Counted from the stretch's first letter, positions 35,201 through 46,093 are shown. The stretch is 64,000 nucleotides of DNA from Anniella stebbinsi (GCA_029215795.1 JARDYH010000007.1:102935263-102999262), one strand, 5' to 3'. Numbers and translations are program-made. Notes: generated by a model not told the origin, from the sequence alone.

Positions 35201-35488
35201 AGGCAGGAAGACGCCCGCAAAGGCGGGCGAGGAGCAGAAGACAGGGAGGGGAGGGGGCCCGAGGCCAGGCGTGCGCAAGGAAGCCCCGTCGAGGGCCGTC
35301 TTCTCCCTCCTTAGCTGTGTCCTTGGACGCCTCCAAGCCCTGCGGAGCCATCCTTCGATTCGGGACTCCCCGGAGCTCCTCTCCCCTGCCTGCGGCGGCA
35401 GCGGGCTCGCCCCGGGGTCTCCTCGGTCTGGCCTTCTCACCTTGGCCCCGAGCTCTACCGGAGCCTCCTTCTCGGGCTTCTCCGACAT
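26194..35488 (-). CDS. PTMS: parathymosin (PTMS), five coding exons, complete
   Basis: Parathymosin is a small, highly acidic, intrinsically disordered nuclear protein, described as a zinc- and histone H1-binding protein related to prothymosin alpha. The spliced frame gives 106 residues (mammalian protein about 102). Residues 1-16 (MSEKPEKEAPVELGAK) resemble the parathymosin N-terminus. Residues 17-39 hold the DLKEKKEK...ARKEKKE signature. Residues 40-72 are the acidic tract (22 of residues 40-67 are Asp/Glu). Then come AVKRSAEKK (79-87) and the C-terminal DPKRKKTENGSSA, whose PKRKK is the basic nuclear signal. This ending separates it from prothymosin. Exons: 35488-35441, 30751-30683, 28311-28227, 28129-28062, 26244-26194. 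All introns are GT-AG and all phases agree (0, 0, 1, 0). Introns are 4689, 2371, 97 and 1817 bp. The upstream neighbour, head to head, is MLF2, as in mammals. No lesions are seen. Confidence 0.95.
27095..27215. mobile_element. palindromic MITE-like repeat, copy 3 (PTMS intron 4)
   Basis: 'CTTCCCCAAACTGG' at the left and 'CCAGGTTGGGGAAGG' at the right are inverted. Inside, 'TTACAACTCCTATCA' faces 'TGATGGGTGTTGTAGTCCAG'. Same family as 905, 19105 and 58790. Confidence 0.6.
28062..28129 (-). CDS. PTMS: PTMS coding exon 4
   Basis: Acceptor TTCCAAG|AT (a weak pyrimidine tract), donor GAG|GTAAGT, 68 bp. Completes the split Asp, then DENEQEPDSHAVKRSAEKK + QEE. Only a 97-bp intron separates it from exon 3. 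Confidence 0.88.
28227..28311 (-). CDS. PTMS: PTMS coding exon 3 (acidic tract)
   Basis: Acceptor TGCAG|GAT, donor GAAG|GTGAGA, 85 bp. Encodes 28 residues (DDENGAEEEE..., 22 acidic) plus the first base of a split Asp codon. Confidence 0.93.
28312..30682 (-). other. PTMS intron 2
   Basis: 2371 bp with no second gene recognised. Open frames on either strand are short and overlap. It contains no clear LINE copy, unlike most of the window. Confidence 0.5.
30683..30751 (-). CDS. PTMS: PTMS coding exon 2
   Basis: Acceptor CTTTTAG|GAC, donor GAG|GTAATC. Encodes 23 residues, DLKEKKEKHEEK + SARKEKKEIIE, the Lys/Glu-rich helix-forming part shared by the prothymosin family. Confidence 0.94.
31812..32222. 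mobile_element. hAT-Charlie-like element with GTCTCCAAC ends
   Basis: Left end GTCTCCAACATGGTGCC and right end CCAAAAAGGTTGGAGAC are inverted. The terminus, read as GTCTCCAACCTTTTTGG, is typical of hAT-Charlie-type elements. Non-coding, in PTMS intron 1. A TAG triplet run lies at 31895-31907. Confidence 0.55.
34030..34130. repeat. about 85-bp palindromic dispersed repeat (copy)
   Basis: 'GCAATCCTATGCATGTTTAC' faces 'TATGCACAGGATTGCAGC' across an 'AATGGGG' centre. Confidence 0.7.
35441..35488 (-). CDS. PTMS: PTMS coding exon 1
   Basis: The ATG at 35488-35486 follows a GCTCCCAGG-type leader. It encodes 16 residues and ends AAG|GTGAGA. It lies inside the CpG island about 210 bp below a TATA-like box. 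The open frame continues far into the intron, which is a CpG-island artefact. Confidence 0.93.
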
Positions 35489-35696
35489 CCTGGGAGCGGC
35501 GGGAGAAGGAACAAAGGAGAGGACGCGTGTGCGAGCGGGATGGGGGGGGTGGGGTGGAGAAGGCGCTGGGCGGAGTGGGGGACCAGGCGCAGCTCCGAGC
35601 GAGGCTTTCCACAAGCCGCCAGCTGCCGCAGCTCGGGTCCCGGGCGCCGCACACTAGGTCCTCTCCTCCCGCGATGAGGCTTTGCCAGGGAAAAGG

Positions 35697-35704
35697 ATTT
35701 ATAC
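35697..35704 (-). promoter_or_regulatory. TATA-like box of PTMS
   Basis: The minus strand reads GTATAAAT, about 210 bp above the start codon. Transcription would begin about 30 bp below, near 35670, giving a 5' UTR of about 180 nt. The position is inferred. Confidence 0.5.
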
Positions 35705-36130
35705 GCTGTTCGGTGACGAAGAAGGCAAGGAGGGAGGGGCCTTCCGAGAGGGAGGGGGCTGGGCGGAGGGAGGGATACTTGACTAGAGGATCAGGCAGGC
35801 AGGGGAGGAAGCAGCAGAGGGCAATGTCTGCCCCGGGGAAAGGGGACGTTGCCCTTTCCGGAGCAAAGCATCTGTGCAAGCTGTGATCGATGGCAGGAGG
35901 GTGAGGGGAGGTTACGTGGTCCAGAGCTGATGCTGAAGGAGGTCAGGAGCCCGAGCTCGCGCGACGCCCTTGGGGAGCTCCCTTTCGTGCTTTGTCCTCT
36001 CTTCCTTTGTTCGTCCTGCCCTTCGCCCGCGCCGCCTGCGCCAGAAGCTCCACGCATGCCCCTTTGTAGTACGCCGTTGCTATTCGATCTGGACGGACTA
36101 GTATCCCAACGCCAGTTGCTGGTTCGATCC

Positions 36131-37268
36131 CCATCGCAGATGATTCGCGAGGCTTTATTCGTCGAGGTTTGAAAGATTAGTCAGCCACTCCCGATTGTGG
36201 CAGGAAGTAGGAATGGGTCTGGGCTGCAATGTCCCAGCTGCAATCCGAGCCAGAACCCCGAATTCCTGTTGTGGTAGGAAGCTTTCCACACACTCCAGTG
36301 GATTCTGGAAAGAGCATGAAAACTGGGCCATGCCATGCCCTCTTCAGGCAGATCCTCTGACTCTCTGCACACACACTGCGTGGATTGGAGAATCCAGGTT
36401 TCATAATGCAGTCCAGAGTTTTGCACCCTTAGTCCTGCCCAAACTTTTCTGATTTTTCACTCATTCTTATTGTCAAAGACTAGCCGAGCCATGTTAGGTG
36501 ATCTTGATCCTGTGCCCTTGGTGTGAAAGCATCATGATGGAATCCACTAACATGTATTGGTACCACTGTGCTTATTGCACAAAGGTGGCACTTCCAACTG
36601 AATGTTTTGTACTGAAGCTGAAGATAATAGTGCTTTTAAATTGATTGATTAACCTGGAGAGAAAGGTTAACATCTTCTCTGCCTTAGATGTATGAACTTC
36701 ATATCATAAATGGGACCAGTGTTTTTAGCGATAGGAACAAAGCCCCTGCTCTTCTGTCTCCCTCCCCGCCACACTCCCAACTGATCCACAATATCTAGGA
36801 ATGATAGCTACTGGTGGTACTTGAAAGCTGTGAAGGTTGGGACTGTGAGATTAATTTATAGTCTAACATAAGGCTTCTCCAGAGGAATCAGGAAATAGTA
36901 AACGGGGTCTGTTTAACAAGTAGGTGTTTGTTACTGTTAGTCATCTGATGGCTTGCCTTTGTGAAGGACCTACTTAGTGGTGGCACTCTAAATATTAAAT
37001 ACTTTCCCAGGGGAGGCATTCTACTGCACCTACACTGATGTAATTTCATCTCTAGGCAAAGACTTTTTAATTTTTGCAGGCTTTTTAATCCCATGTACAT
37101 TGCTTTAATGCTACTAGGCGTGTGTTTTTAATTATGCTGACTAGTTTTATACTGCTCTTTTATACTGTGGTGTTTAATTTTTGTTGTTGTCCAGTTTCCA
37201 TTCCACTCTATGAACTATAGACTATGAAAATACTTCTTGCCACATCTGACCCTCTTTCTGATGCCTTA
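36131..37268. other. intergenic upstream of PTMS, nothing recognised
   Basis: No gene. A B-box-like GGTTCGATCCC at 36122-36132 lacks a foldable tRNA around it. Confidence 0.35.
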
Positions 37269-37395
37269 GTTTCTGCAAAGGTATTGCAGATCTCCTGGGG
37301 CTGGTCCACCCATGTGTTTCTGCAAAGGAATTGCATGGGTGAACTAACCCCAGGAGATCTGCAATACCTTTGCAGAAACACATGGGTGGACCAGC
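37269..37395. repeat. two interlocked perfect inverted repeats
   Basis: Positions 37269-37300 are the exact reverse complement of 37348-37379 (32 bp). 37300-37328 are the exact reverse complement of 37367-37395 (29 bp). The right arms overlap, because a GTTTCTGCAAAGG motif occurs twice on the left. The structure is a short tandem array followed by its own inversion. Confidence 0.9.
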
Positions 37396-37514
37396 TCCAG
37401 GAGATCTGCATGTACATCACTTGATCATCCCTCACCAGTGACTGAAGAATGTGTTTGAATTGACAGAAGTTCTGTTTGTGGCAATGACTTTGAAATAGCC
37501 TGTTTCTTCTGTAA

Positions 37515-38460
37515 CTATGCACTGATCCTCAGATGGTGGAGGCACTTCAACAAGGGACTCTGTTGAAGATCGTAAGGCATTGGCAGGCACATAGAGAAAC
37601 AAGAGTCATTCAGGTACCATGGTCCCAAGCCATTAAGGACTTTAAAAGTAAAACCCAGCATTTTTAATTGATAGAAATGAACTGGGAGCCTGTGCATAAT
37701 GTGATCATAACATCCAGTCCCAGAAAACCACCTCATAGCTTTATTTTGAATGAATTGCAATTTCTGAACCATCTTCAAAGGCAGCCCCATGTATAATACA
37801 TCACAGTAGTCTATAGTGTGGAGGTTACCAGGGCATGGATCACTAAGACTAGGCTTTCTCTGTCTGGGTAGTATAGTAGCTGGTACACCAGACTAATATG
37901 GTATGAGACATTCCACGCCATGGGGGCAACCTGCTATTCCAATGATAAAGATGAATCAATGAGCACTCCCTCCCAAGCTACAAACATGTCCCTCTGAGAG
38001 AGAGCAAGCCCATCCAGTTCAGGGGAACACCACTATCTACTAACACGACTTCAGTCTTGTCTGGATTGAGCTGGTTGGCCACTGTGAACAGAACGCTGAA
38101 CTAGATAGACCTTGGTCTGATCCAGCATGGCTCTTCTTAAGTTCTTAGTTTCAGCTTATTGGGCCACATGCAGCCCATTATTAAACTCACCCAGGCACTG
38201 GTTTAGCACCATCTCTGCCTCATTTGAATCAGAGGAAAGAGTTGGATGTCATCTGCCCATGACACCCCACCCTAAACCTCCAGGTGACTTGACCCAAACC
38301 TCCTAATCTAGTTCATGTAGATGCCAAAAAACATGAGGGACAAAATAGAACCATGTAAGACTCCACGGCATAGTCCCCCCAACACCACTTACTGAAATTA
38401 ACTGTCCAAGTAGAAATGTGCACTTCGCTGTCTTGTAAACAGGAGAACCCAGTTCTTTTT
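37515..38460 (-). mobile_element. L2 LINE fragment, minus strand
   Basis: Minus-strand translation reads 'GLPLKMVQKLQFIQNKAMRW', 'LPVHFYQLKMLGFTFKVLNG' and 'LGPWYLND' near 37790-37590, the C-terminal part of L2 ORF2. Further 5' pieces extend to about 38460, with frames broken. A CR1 tail interrupts it at 38078-38150. Confidence 0.8.
38078..38150 (+). mobile_element. CR1 3' tail fragment nested in L2
   Basis: 'TGGCCACTGTGAACAGAA', 'CTGAACTAGATAGACCTTGG', 'TCTGATCCAGCATGGCTCTT', ending CTTAAGTTCTTAG, is a CR1 3' end like that at 47920-47985. Confidence 0.7.
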
Positions 38461-39745
38461 GCATTCCCTATCTCAAGCTTTGCCTTGCCCCCTACTCAAC
38501 CATATCCTCATGACGCAGATGGGGCTGCCTGGCTACATCACACAATCCAGTCCCACTGTTAAGTCCTTGGCTATGGGCCAGCTTGTTTGGACTCCTCACT
38601 GTGATGTATTACCAGAACTTGACACGTCTCAGTGTGTTGGGAAGAGAAGTATGAGTGGGCAATTGCTACTTTGAATTAAATGGCATCAGCTAAACAACAG
38701 AATCACATCAATCTTTCTGTTCTGCCTTCTGCATCTTCCTCAAATAGGAGTGCCAGATCAGAAGGTCAAGAATGGAAAACATTGTCAACTCTAGGGACAA
38801 ATCTGGATTGGCTGCTATTCTGAAATAAGGCACACTTAATTATTTCATTGGTCCAGATTTCTCAAGGTGTGATGACGGACACCTAGGGAAGCACAAACAA
38901 TTGCTTCTTGAGGCACAGCTCTTACCTGGCCTCTCCCAGCCCACTTTATATGCTCATAACATGACTGCCCCGTTTGGGCAGTCTTTCCTTGGCAAAGTGC
39001 AAGCAAAGCTGAGGGCCATTAGGAGTGCTCTATATTTGTCACTGCCCTTTTGCTTCTCTGGCTTTTACACATCAGGGACTGTAAAGCATGTAACAAATAC
39101 CTATGGTCATTTCCTGTGATTTCTGCCCACTGGATTTGATAGTATCTTATCTTAGTTATGTTCAGGGTGCCTAAACATTTTTGAGTTAGAGAAGCTGAAA
39201 TTATATCATAGAAATACAACAGCTGAATAAGTCCAATTCCAAGCCTTCTGTATGCAAGTACCCCTACTTTTCTGAAGCATCTGCCACAAGCAGAGCAGGA
39301 TAAATCAAGACACAGCTTGTCATTAATGTTCCTATTATGGAAGAGGGGTATACAATTTTAAATAAGGCTGCAAACCTATGCACAGTTTCCTGGAAGTAAA
39401 CAACAAAATGGAACTTACTTCTGAGTAAGCACACATGGGATTACACTTCATGTGCCTTAATAAATACATATGTTTAGGAATAAATTGACAAAGCCATCTT
39501 ATATTCAAGTTCTGCCAACTGAGTGGCTCTAGGATTGGCAGAAGCCTGCTACACAAGTGGAACTTGAGATACAATGCCGACACAAATATACATTCTGACA
39601 GAACATTCAGTTATGCCAGTGGAGCATGGCTCCAGTGTAGTTGTTCTACCATCAAAGGTACTCCAGCAGAACACCTAAAAGAGGGTGGAGTCACACTGAC
39701 ACTATATCCTATACTCCTCTGAACTACAGCCACACCCTCAGCCAG
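38461..39745. other. intergenic, no gene seen
   Basis: Only the worn palindromic repeat at about 39365-39450 ('AACCTATGCACAGTTTCCTG' ... 'ACTTCTGAGTAAGCACACAT') is recognisable. Confidence 0.4.
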
Positions 39746-39965
39746 TGTAGTGTAGTGGCTAAAGTGTTGGACTGGGAGTCGGGAGATATAGGTACTAGTA
39801 CCCACTCAGCCATGGAAGCCCACTGGGTGACTTTGAGCCAGTCATAGACTCAGCCCAACCTACCTAACAGGGTTGTTATGAGGATAAAATGGAGAGGAGG
39901 AGGAGGATTATGTACGCCGCCTTGGGTTCCTTGGATGGAAAAAGGCGAGATATAAATGTAATAAA
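39746..39965 (+). mobile_element. full-length tRNA-derived SINE
   Basis: 'AGTGTAGTGGCTAAAGTGTT' (A box), 'GGTACTAGTACCCACT' (B-box region), the 'GGTGACTTTGAGCCAGTCAT' body, 'CAGGGTTGTTATGAGGATAA', and a tail 'CCGCCTTGGGTTCCTTGG', 'GGCGAGATATAAATGTAATA'. The last is a LINE-like 3' tail. Squamate-type SINE; I do not assign a named family. Confidence 0.85.
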
Positions 39966-40913
39966 CAGGCAGAACTTTACACCAGCCCTGGACCTGGCAC
40001 AAAGAATTCCTCTTTCATGGACTTCGCTCAGAGGGAGAATAAATATAGCCCTCCCCTTGTTGACAATTACCCTGTCCACATTGCCATAACAGAGTAATTA
40101 CATGATGTAATTCCCAATCCCATAACACCACCACCAGTGTATAAACCCCACAAAGGGGGACTCTAATTCAGACGACAAAGCACATGGCATCAGGTTGGGT
40201 CTCTCTGGCCTCATGTTGCACATACTTTGAGCTCCCAAAGGAGGAACTTTGGTGAGGGAAACTATAGAGAAAGGGCATGGTACAAAACAGCCTTGCTTTA
40301 CAACAAACATGAGAACATCAGTCCATTGCAAATGCTTCTCTAACTTAGAACCTTAACTTTGCCTTCGGAATCTAGACACAAACCCAACAGCAACCCTACT
40401 CCAATAATGGGGGTTGCAGGAACAGACAATCCCACACAAGTAAGCAAAGGAAGGGGGCAACCATGCTACAAAAGACGAGTGCTGTTCTGTGAAGACCATG
40501 AGGAAGGTCCATCTCATGTCCAACAGCAGTAACTAAAATGCTCCTAGAAGTTCTTCCAAAACAGAGATAGGCAACAAGAAAATGTGAGCCCTTGCTTGTA
40601 AGGACACCTGGATTGACAGTAGTGGGATTGTTGCTGGCTGTGCCACGGGGAGGAAGGGATTGGGGAAGGAGGGGTCTGCTGTCCGTATATGTTGTCATGG
40701 AATGTGGTGTGTGCCTTCGTGAGGTCCTTGTTATTGTGAGCAGACACTCCACGTCTGGGCAGCATGCTGGTGTTGTTGCCAGCACAGTCCAAACTGGTGA
40801 GCTTTGGCAGTATTTCCAGGGAGAACAGGAGGGAGGGGGGTTTGTCTCGCTATTTCTATGCCATTTTGAGATCTTCCAAGGAGAGTGCTTTTCTCTCCCC
40901 TCTCAGGCTGAAC
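39966..40913. other. intergenic, no gene seen
   Basis: Short overlapping frames only; no domain recognised. Confidence 0.35.
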
Positions 40914-41237
40914 TAGAGTGACCATATGAAAATGAGGATAGGGCTCCTGTATCTTTAACAATTGTATTGAAAAAGGAATTTCAGCAGGTGTCATTTGTAT
41001 GCATACAGGACCTGATGAAATTCTCCCTTCATCATAACAGTTAAAGCTGCAGGAGCTATAAGTCTAGAGTGACCAGATACAAAAGAGGACAGGGCTCCTG
41101 CAGCTTTAACTGTTGTGTTGAAGAGGGAATTTCACCAGGTGCTGCATGCATTCAAATGACAGCTGCTGAAATCCCCTTTACTAGACAACTGTTAAAGGTA
41201 CAGGAGCCCTTGTCCTCCTTTCCATATGGTCACCCTA
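40914..41237. mobile_element. double-palindrome hAT-like element, copy 6
   Basis: TAGAGTGACC ... GGTCACCCTA, flanked by an exact 8-bp duplication GGCTGAAC (40906-40913 and 41238-41245). It is a different subfamily from copies 1-5 (CATATGAAAATGAGGAT, CAGGTGCTGCATGCATTC). Confidence 0.9.
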
Positions 41238-41488
41238 GGCTGAACACATATAGCAGGGCCAGGCAACATGGTGCCTATGGGCACCAGTGCACCCCCAGAC
41301 AGCTTTCTGTGCTCACCAAGCTGTCCTACACCCCCACTCTTTTTAAAAAAATTACACATTTTCTTACCTGCCGCTGGCAAGTGAGGGCCTTCAAAGTGAG
41401 GGCCTCCAACCAAAGTTGGAGTTCAAAGTTCAAAGCAAAGTGAGGGCCTCCAACCAACCACCAATTTCATTTCCCATGAATGCCTCAG
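41238..41488. repeat. segment duplicated at 45354-45605
   Basis: About 250 bp beginning GGCTGAACACATATAGCAGG and ending CCATGAATGCCTCAGG are nearly identical to 45354-45605, with a change of one or two bases in the T/A run and CCAACCAACC versus CCAACCACCC. Confidence 0.92.
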
Positions 41489-41894
41489 GGCCTAAATGGT
41501 GGAGCTCCTTCTTAGGAAATGAAGATGGTGGGCAACTGCAGGCCGATGCTTTCATCTGCAAGCGTGCTCAGCCACCAAGAACAAGGGGTGAGGAACCCTG
41601 CCGCAGTTGCCTGGTAAGCTGGAAGGACGGCTACAGAGAACAACGGGGCTAAGGAGGGTAGTGGGTGGCATAGGAAGGGCAGGGGTAAGCCAGGTAAGGA
41701 TTCAGGGAAACAAGCAGCAAGCCAGTGGGGGCTGGTGGAGCCACATGGGACCATCATGGAGGGGGTGGTAGCATGGGTGCACTAATGCCGACGTTTCAAA
41801 ATAACCTCCAAGACCACTAGTTGATCTGAGCCAGGGAAATATTCCTGCCAATACACAAAACAGAACGTTCATGTTCTAGAATAAGGTACATTGA

Positions 41895-42330
41895 TGTTTG
41901 TTTGTGTAATTTATATCCCACCCTTCAAAATTTTCTCCAGGGGGCCAGATTATGCAACCTAAAAACAATAATGCAGAAACACTAATAAAATACAAATAAT
42001 GATATGCTTACAAGAACTAAAGCAACAATAAAATGACAGCAAACCAGCATTAAAGTTAAAACTTAATTAAAGGGCCTCAGAATTTTATTAAAGCATTTGC
42101 CTGGTGCCAAAATGACAACAGGGTGGGTGTCAGGCAAATGCAGGAGGAGTTTTCCATAAATAGGAAGCCACTACAAAGCTACCCGTTTTCTGGTTGCAGT
42201 GGTAGGGGCACCTGAAGAGGGCCTCTGACAATTATTTCAGGGAACTGGTAAGCTCATATGGTGCTCGGAATTCCTTGAGGTACCTCCATTCCTAGCCTGT
42301 AATATTTCTGAGTTCTATTATCAGGCTGAG
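41895..42330 (-). mobile_element. L2-type LINE 3' end, minus strand
   Basis: 'ATTTATATCCCACCCTTCAAA' (shortened), 'AGCATTTGCCTGGTGCC' and following text have the pattern of a minus-strand L2 3' end. No reverse transcriptase remains. Confidence 0.5.
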
Positions 42331-42539
42331 GGGCAGATTAGTAATCATTGAGGTGACAAATTAAATATATTTTAAATATTTACTTAGTTTTAACATCTTC
42401 AATGAGTAGCAATATAACTAAATGATAAACTATATAGGCCAAATACAAATAACCGTAAACCACCATTAATTACAAATGCAGAGTTGCAGCTCTTAGAGCA
42501 GGACAGTTGCTTTCAGTCTCTTGGAGTCCTGTTGCTGAG

Positions 42540-42970
42540 CAGCTGTCCTCTGCTGTTGAGTTTCGCCATCCCTCACTTGCTGAGGGAGTCTTTCATTTGT
42601 GTTCACCACTACTTTGTTTTCCTTTATCTTTCTCCCTGCACTGTTATTGCAATAGCAGACCCATCCCCAACCTTTGCTATTTGGTCCTTATAATCTTTAA
42701 ATCCTTGTCCACAGGCTTACACAACAAAACAGGGATGGGAAGGGGTGAGGAATTAGTCTTTCAGTAGTGCTGGTAGAATGGTCCTGCTTCCCCTCTCATC
42801 TCCCTCTGAACAACGTGCTGGAATGGCTAGTGGTGGCAACAACGGAGGGAAGAGAAGGAGCCTTCATGGAGGTGGTCTTTTAGCAGGGCTGGAGGAATGG
42901 CCCTGCATCCCCTCTCATCTAAACATAGTAGAGGGTCAGGGGTGCTGGAACACCCCTTATAGCACCCAAT
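42540..42970. other. intergenic with a weak direct duplication
   Basis: 'TCTTTCAGTAGTGCTGGTAG...CCTGCTTCCCCTCTCATCT' (about 42750-42802) is echoed by 'TCTTTTAGCAGGGCTGGAGG...CCTGCATCCCCTCTCATCT' (about 42868-42920). No gene. Confidence 0.45.
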
Positions 42971-43244
42971 GCTTCTGAACCAAGATAATCTGAATGTTTC
43001 ATTTAGTTATACTATATAATTGTAATGCATTGCTTAAGTGTATTTAGGAGCTTTGTAAGGAAGGGGGATGGGGAGAAAACTAGATCTAGTTGGCTCTGCC
43101 TACAGTGACTCCTTGGGTCTTCCTACAATTAGCTGCCTTATCTTTTGCCCCACCAGAGAGCATCAATGACCACTGCATGAGTGCTCCCTCATTCAAAATC
43201 TTTGGGTGACTTCACTCAATGGCTAGATGTGGGACCCTATAATG

Positions 43245-43760
43245 CAAATTCTACGGGGTTGAACAGAGGCAACCCAGCATGAACTTTGGGAATAGGCCAT
43301 CTAGGTAGGAAAGGAACCACCCCAATGCAGTCCCCCCAATTCCCAACCCAGAGAGCCTATCTAGAAGTTTAACATGGTTCATGGGATCAAAGATCACTAA
43401 AAGGTCCAGGATAATCAATAGCACCTTACTTGCCATGTCTTTCTGACAGATCAGAGCTAATAATGTGGTGTGTGTGTCAAATTTCAGACTTAAAGCCCAA
43501 ACAGATCTATATAACTGCTCTCATGTAAGAGTCTCTGGAGTTGCACTACCATTATATACTCAAGGCCTTTCCCAGGAAAGGAATATTTGCAACTGGTCAA
43601 TAGTTATTAAAATCTTCTGGGTCCAAGGAGGGTCTTGTTCATGACAGTGGGACTGCTGCCTCTCCAAGAAAGTATTCACCACTTCCTGGACCAAACAGCA
43701 GATCCCTGCTCAATGATATAATCAGCACAGCAAGGATTGAGCATACAAGTGGTAAGCCAT
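43245..43760 (-). mobile_element. L2 LINE fragment, minus strand
   Basis: The minus strand at 43436-43251 reads 'LIILDLLVIFDPMNHVKLLD' and 'RLSGLGIGGTALGWFLSYLD', the RT motif A region of L2, with decay. Confidence 0.8.
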
Positions 43761-45031
43761 ACTTGACCAAGAACCTTCAGGCCTCAACACCTGAAATTCA
43801 TCCCATAATACTGGACCAGATGATGCTATGAACAGATCTAAAAACTACACTGTTTCAGTAGTAACAATCCAAGCTGCAGAAGTTGTTAGTGATTTTATCC
43901 TTAAACTACTTAGCAAATAGTGGACTTCTCAGGGTTCCTTACCACCCTCAACTGGGCCATGATGAGGAAGACCCCAAACCACTGGAAAAAGCTCTGCTGG
44001 ATGGCATTGCTCCTGACTGGTTCGTTTCTCCATTGCAACGATAGAGTAGTAGGGGCTGGATGGAAAATGTCTCTGCTCCTGTGCTGCATCAGCTGCCAAA
44101 GACCGCTTTTGCCAAATGGAGAGTTTCACAAGAATGTAAAATGGCAATCTTACCTTGGCTATAGGCAAAGAAATCCCCCTGTTCACAGGAAAGCCACGTA
44201 CAAAAACATATTAAATTATATCTAATAAACTAAAATCAAAATTAGATTACTTTCAAAATGTCCAACTCGTCAATCAATTCAGTTTCTTATAGAAAAAGCT
44301 GCCATAAAATAATAAGTGAAAATGTATTAGTTCTTTGCAAATCTTCCATTTGGAACAAGAGTAACAGCAAAAGGACTGGGTACTGTAGTGAGATGACAAA
44401 CACATTATTTTAACAGGAATTGATAACACTATATATTTATATTCAATAGTGGGGTGGCAGGGAATGTATCTTTTTGCCATAAATACTTATGTTCTATAGG
44501 CTTTGAAATATGGAGCAGGCAAACTTTGTGGTGGCTTTTATGTTGTTGCTTTTATTTGTTTTTTAAATAGAGCTGGGTGGCAACAGCTGCCTCCAACCAA
44601 CGGCTTGTCTAAGTTTCTAGAATGTCTGTATTCCAGGGTTCCAAGGATGGGACTGAAAATATCTATGTACTAAAACTGTTATGTGCTAAATCTGTGGCGA
44701 TTTGGGCTGCAATCCCATGCACATTTACTTGGGGGCTCACTTCTCATGCGACATACATAGGATTATGCTGTTAGCCTCTTACTGAGATAAGTCAACCTGT
44801 GTTCAGAGTGTACTTCACACCTCACACAGTTGTAGTCCATCCCCCCACCAAAAACACAAATCTAAAACCACGTTAAAGTGGGGGGGGGGGGGGAGTTGCC
44901 TACCCTTCTCAGTAACATCAAGGTATAAGAACTTATCATTATGGTGGGAAGCGCAATCACTAATAAGACCCTGCATTCTGAAGCAGTACTACCTCAGCAA
45001 GAACCAGGTCTCTGATGGCCCCATTTATTAA
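43761..45031. other. intergenic, no gene seen
   Basis: Contains one copy of the about 85-bp palindromic repeat (44705-44772) and a 14-G run at 44880-44893. Confidence 0.4.
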
Positions 45032-45613
45032 TAGGGTGACCATGTGAAAAGTAGGACAGGGCTCCTGTATCTTTCACAGTTGTTGAAAGGGGAATTTCAG
45101 CAGGTGTCATTTGTATGCCCGTAGCACCTGGTGAAATTCCCTCTTCGTCACAACGGTTAAAGCTGCAGGAGCCCTGCTCTTTTTTGTATCTGGTCAATAG
45201 GGCAGGGCTCCTGCAGCTTTAACTGTGGCTATGAAGGGGGAATTTCTTTCACCAGTGCTGCAGGCATTCAAATGACAGCTGCTGAAATCCCCTTTTCTAG
45301 ACAACTGTTAAAGATACAGGAGCCCTTGTCCTCCTTTCCATATGGTCACCCTAGGCTGAACACATATAGCAGGGCCAGGCAACATGGTGCCTATGGGCAC
45401 CAGTGCACCCCCAGACAGCTTTCTGTGCTCACCAAGCTGTCCTACACCCCCACTCTTTTTTAAAAAATTACACATTTTCTTACCTGCCGCTGGCAAGTGA
45501 GGGCCTTCAAAGTGAGGGCCTCCAACCAAAGTTGGAGTTCAAAGTTCAAAGCAAAGTGAGGGCCTCCAACCACCCACCAATTTCATTTCCCATGAATGCC
45601 TCAGGTCACCCTA
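45032..45613. mobile_element. composite hAT-like element carrying captured flanking DNA (copy 7)
   Basis: Begins TAGGGTGACC. It contains a double palindrome ending at GGTCACCCTA 45353, but continues with the right target-duplication sequence (GGCTGAAC) and about 250 bp of flank otherwise found at the copy-6 locus. It then closes with a second GGTCACCCTA at 45604-45613, which the copy-6 locus lacks. Flanks TTTATTAA / CCCATTAA share only five bases, so the duplication is ambiguous. Confidence 0.75.
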
Positions 45614-46083
45614 CCCATTAAATTACTATGAGCCCCATAGCACAGAAGAGCCAGGCAGCCCCGAAGGCTGTGGAGTCTCTTTTAAGGAAGAAAAGGCCAC
45701 TACAATGAAACCATACAGGCGAGGCTACTAGCCGTTAAGTGTCATCAACCTACGCGGGAGGGAGTTCAGGTCGGAGACGGCACAGGTCCCCCATCATCCC
45801 ATCCCCGCTTCCCCCGTCGCTGGGATTTGCCACTCCAGCTGCCCTCCTCCCCCATCCCCACCCAGCCCTGGAAGGGTTCCCGGGTGAGCACATCCTCTAC
45901 CCTCAAACCCTTCGCTCGCGGGTATCCTCCCGCTGCCGCCAATATTTACAAGGGGGCGGGGACTAATTTGCGTGCCCGCGCGAGGCAGCCGTGGCGTGGG
46001 AGGGGGGAAGAGGGCACTTTTTTCCCGCGCTCTACTCGGAAGCAGGGAAGCTCATGTGGGGTAAGAGGGAGACGCTTCGCTCC

Positions 46084-46093
46084 CCTTATAAGG
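46084..46093. promoter_or_regulatory. CArG box
   Basis: CCTTATAAGG is a perfect CC(A/T)6GG serum response factor site and is palindromic. It could also act as a TATA-like box in either direction. Confidence 0.6.

Larger units (their letters stand above)
30752..35440 (-). other. PTMS intron 1
   Basis: 4689 bp. The promoter-proximal part (34.4-35.4 kb) is part of the CpG island. Further in it carries a hAT-Charlie-like element (31812-32222) and two worn copies of the about 85-bp palindromic repeat (33222-33300; 34030-34130). Confidence 0.6.
34440..36130 (-). promoter_or_regulatory. CpG island at the PTMS promoter
   Basis: Dense CpG and GC content spans exon 1, upstream sequence and about 1 kb of intron 1. 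It explains the many long overlapping open frames on both strands here, none of which I accept as genes apart from exon 1. Confidence 0.85.

Noticed and set aside
36085..36150. tRNA-like B box GGTTCGATCCC
   Set aside because: The flanking bases do not form a T-stem, and I find no acceptor stem or A box at the right distance.
34258..36172. Long overlapping open frames on both strands (up to 262 codons) around 34.3-36.2 kb
   Set aside because: They lie in the PTMS CpG island, where stop codons are rare. They are low-complexity (Pro/Arg/Ala/Gly) and lack domains. Only the 48-bp PTMS exon 1 is accepted.
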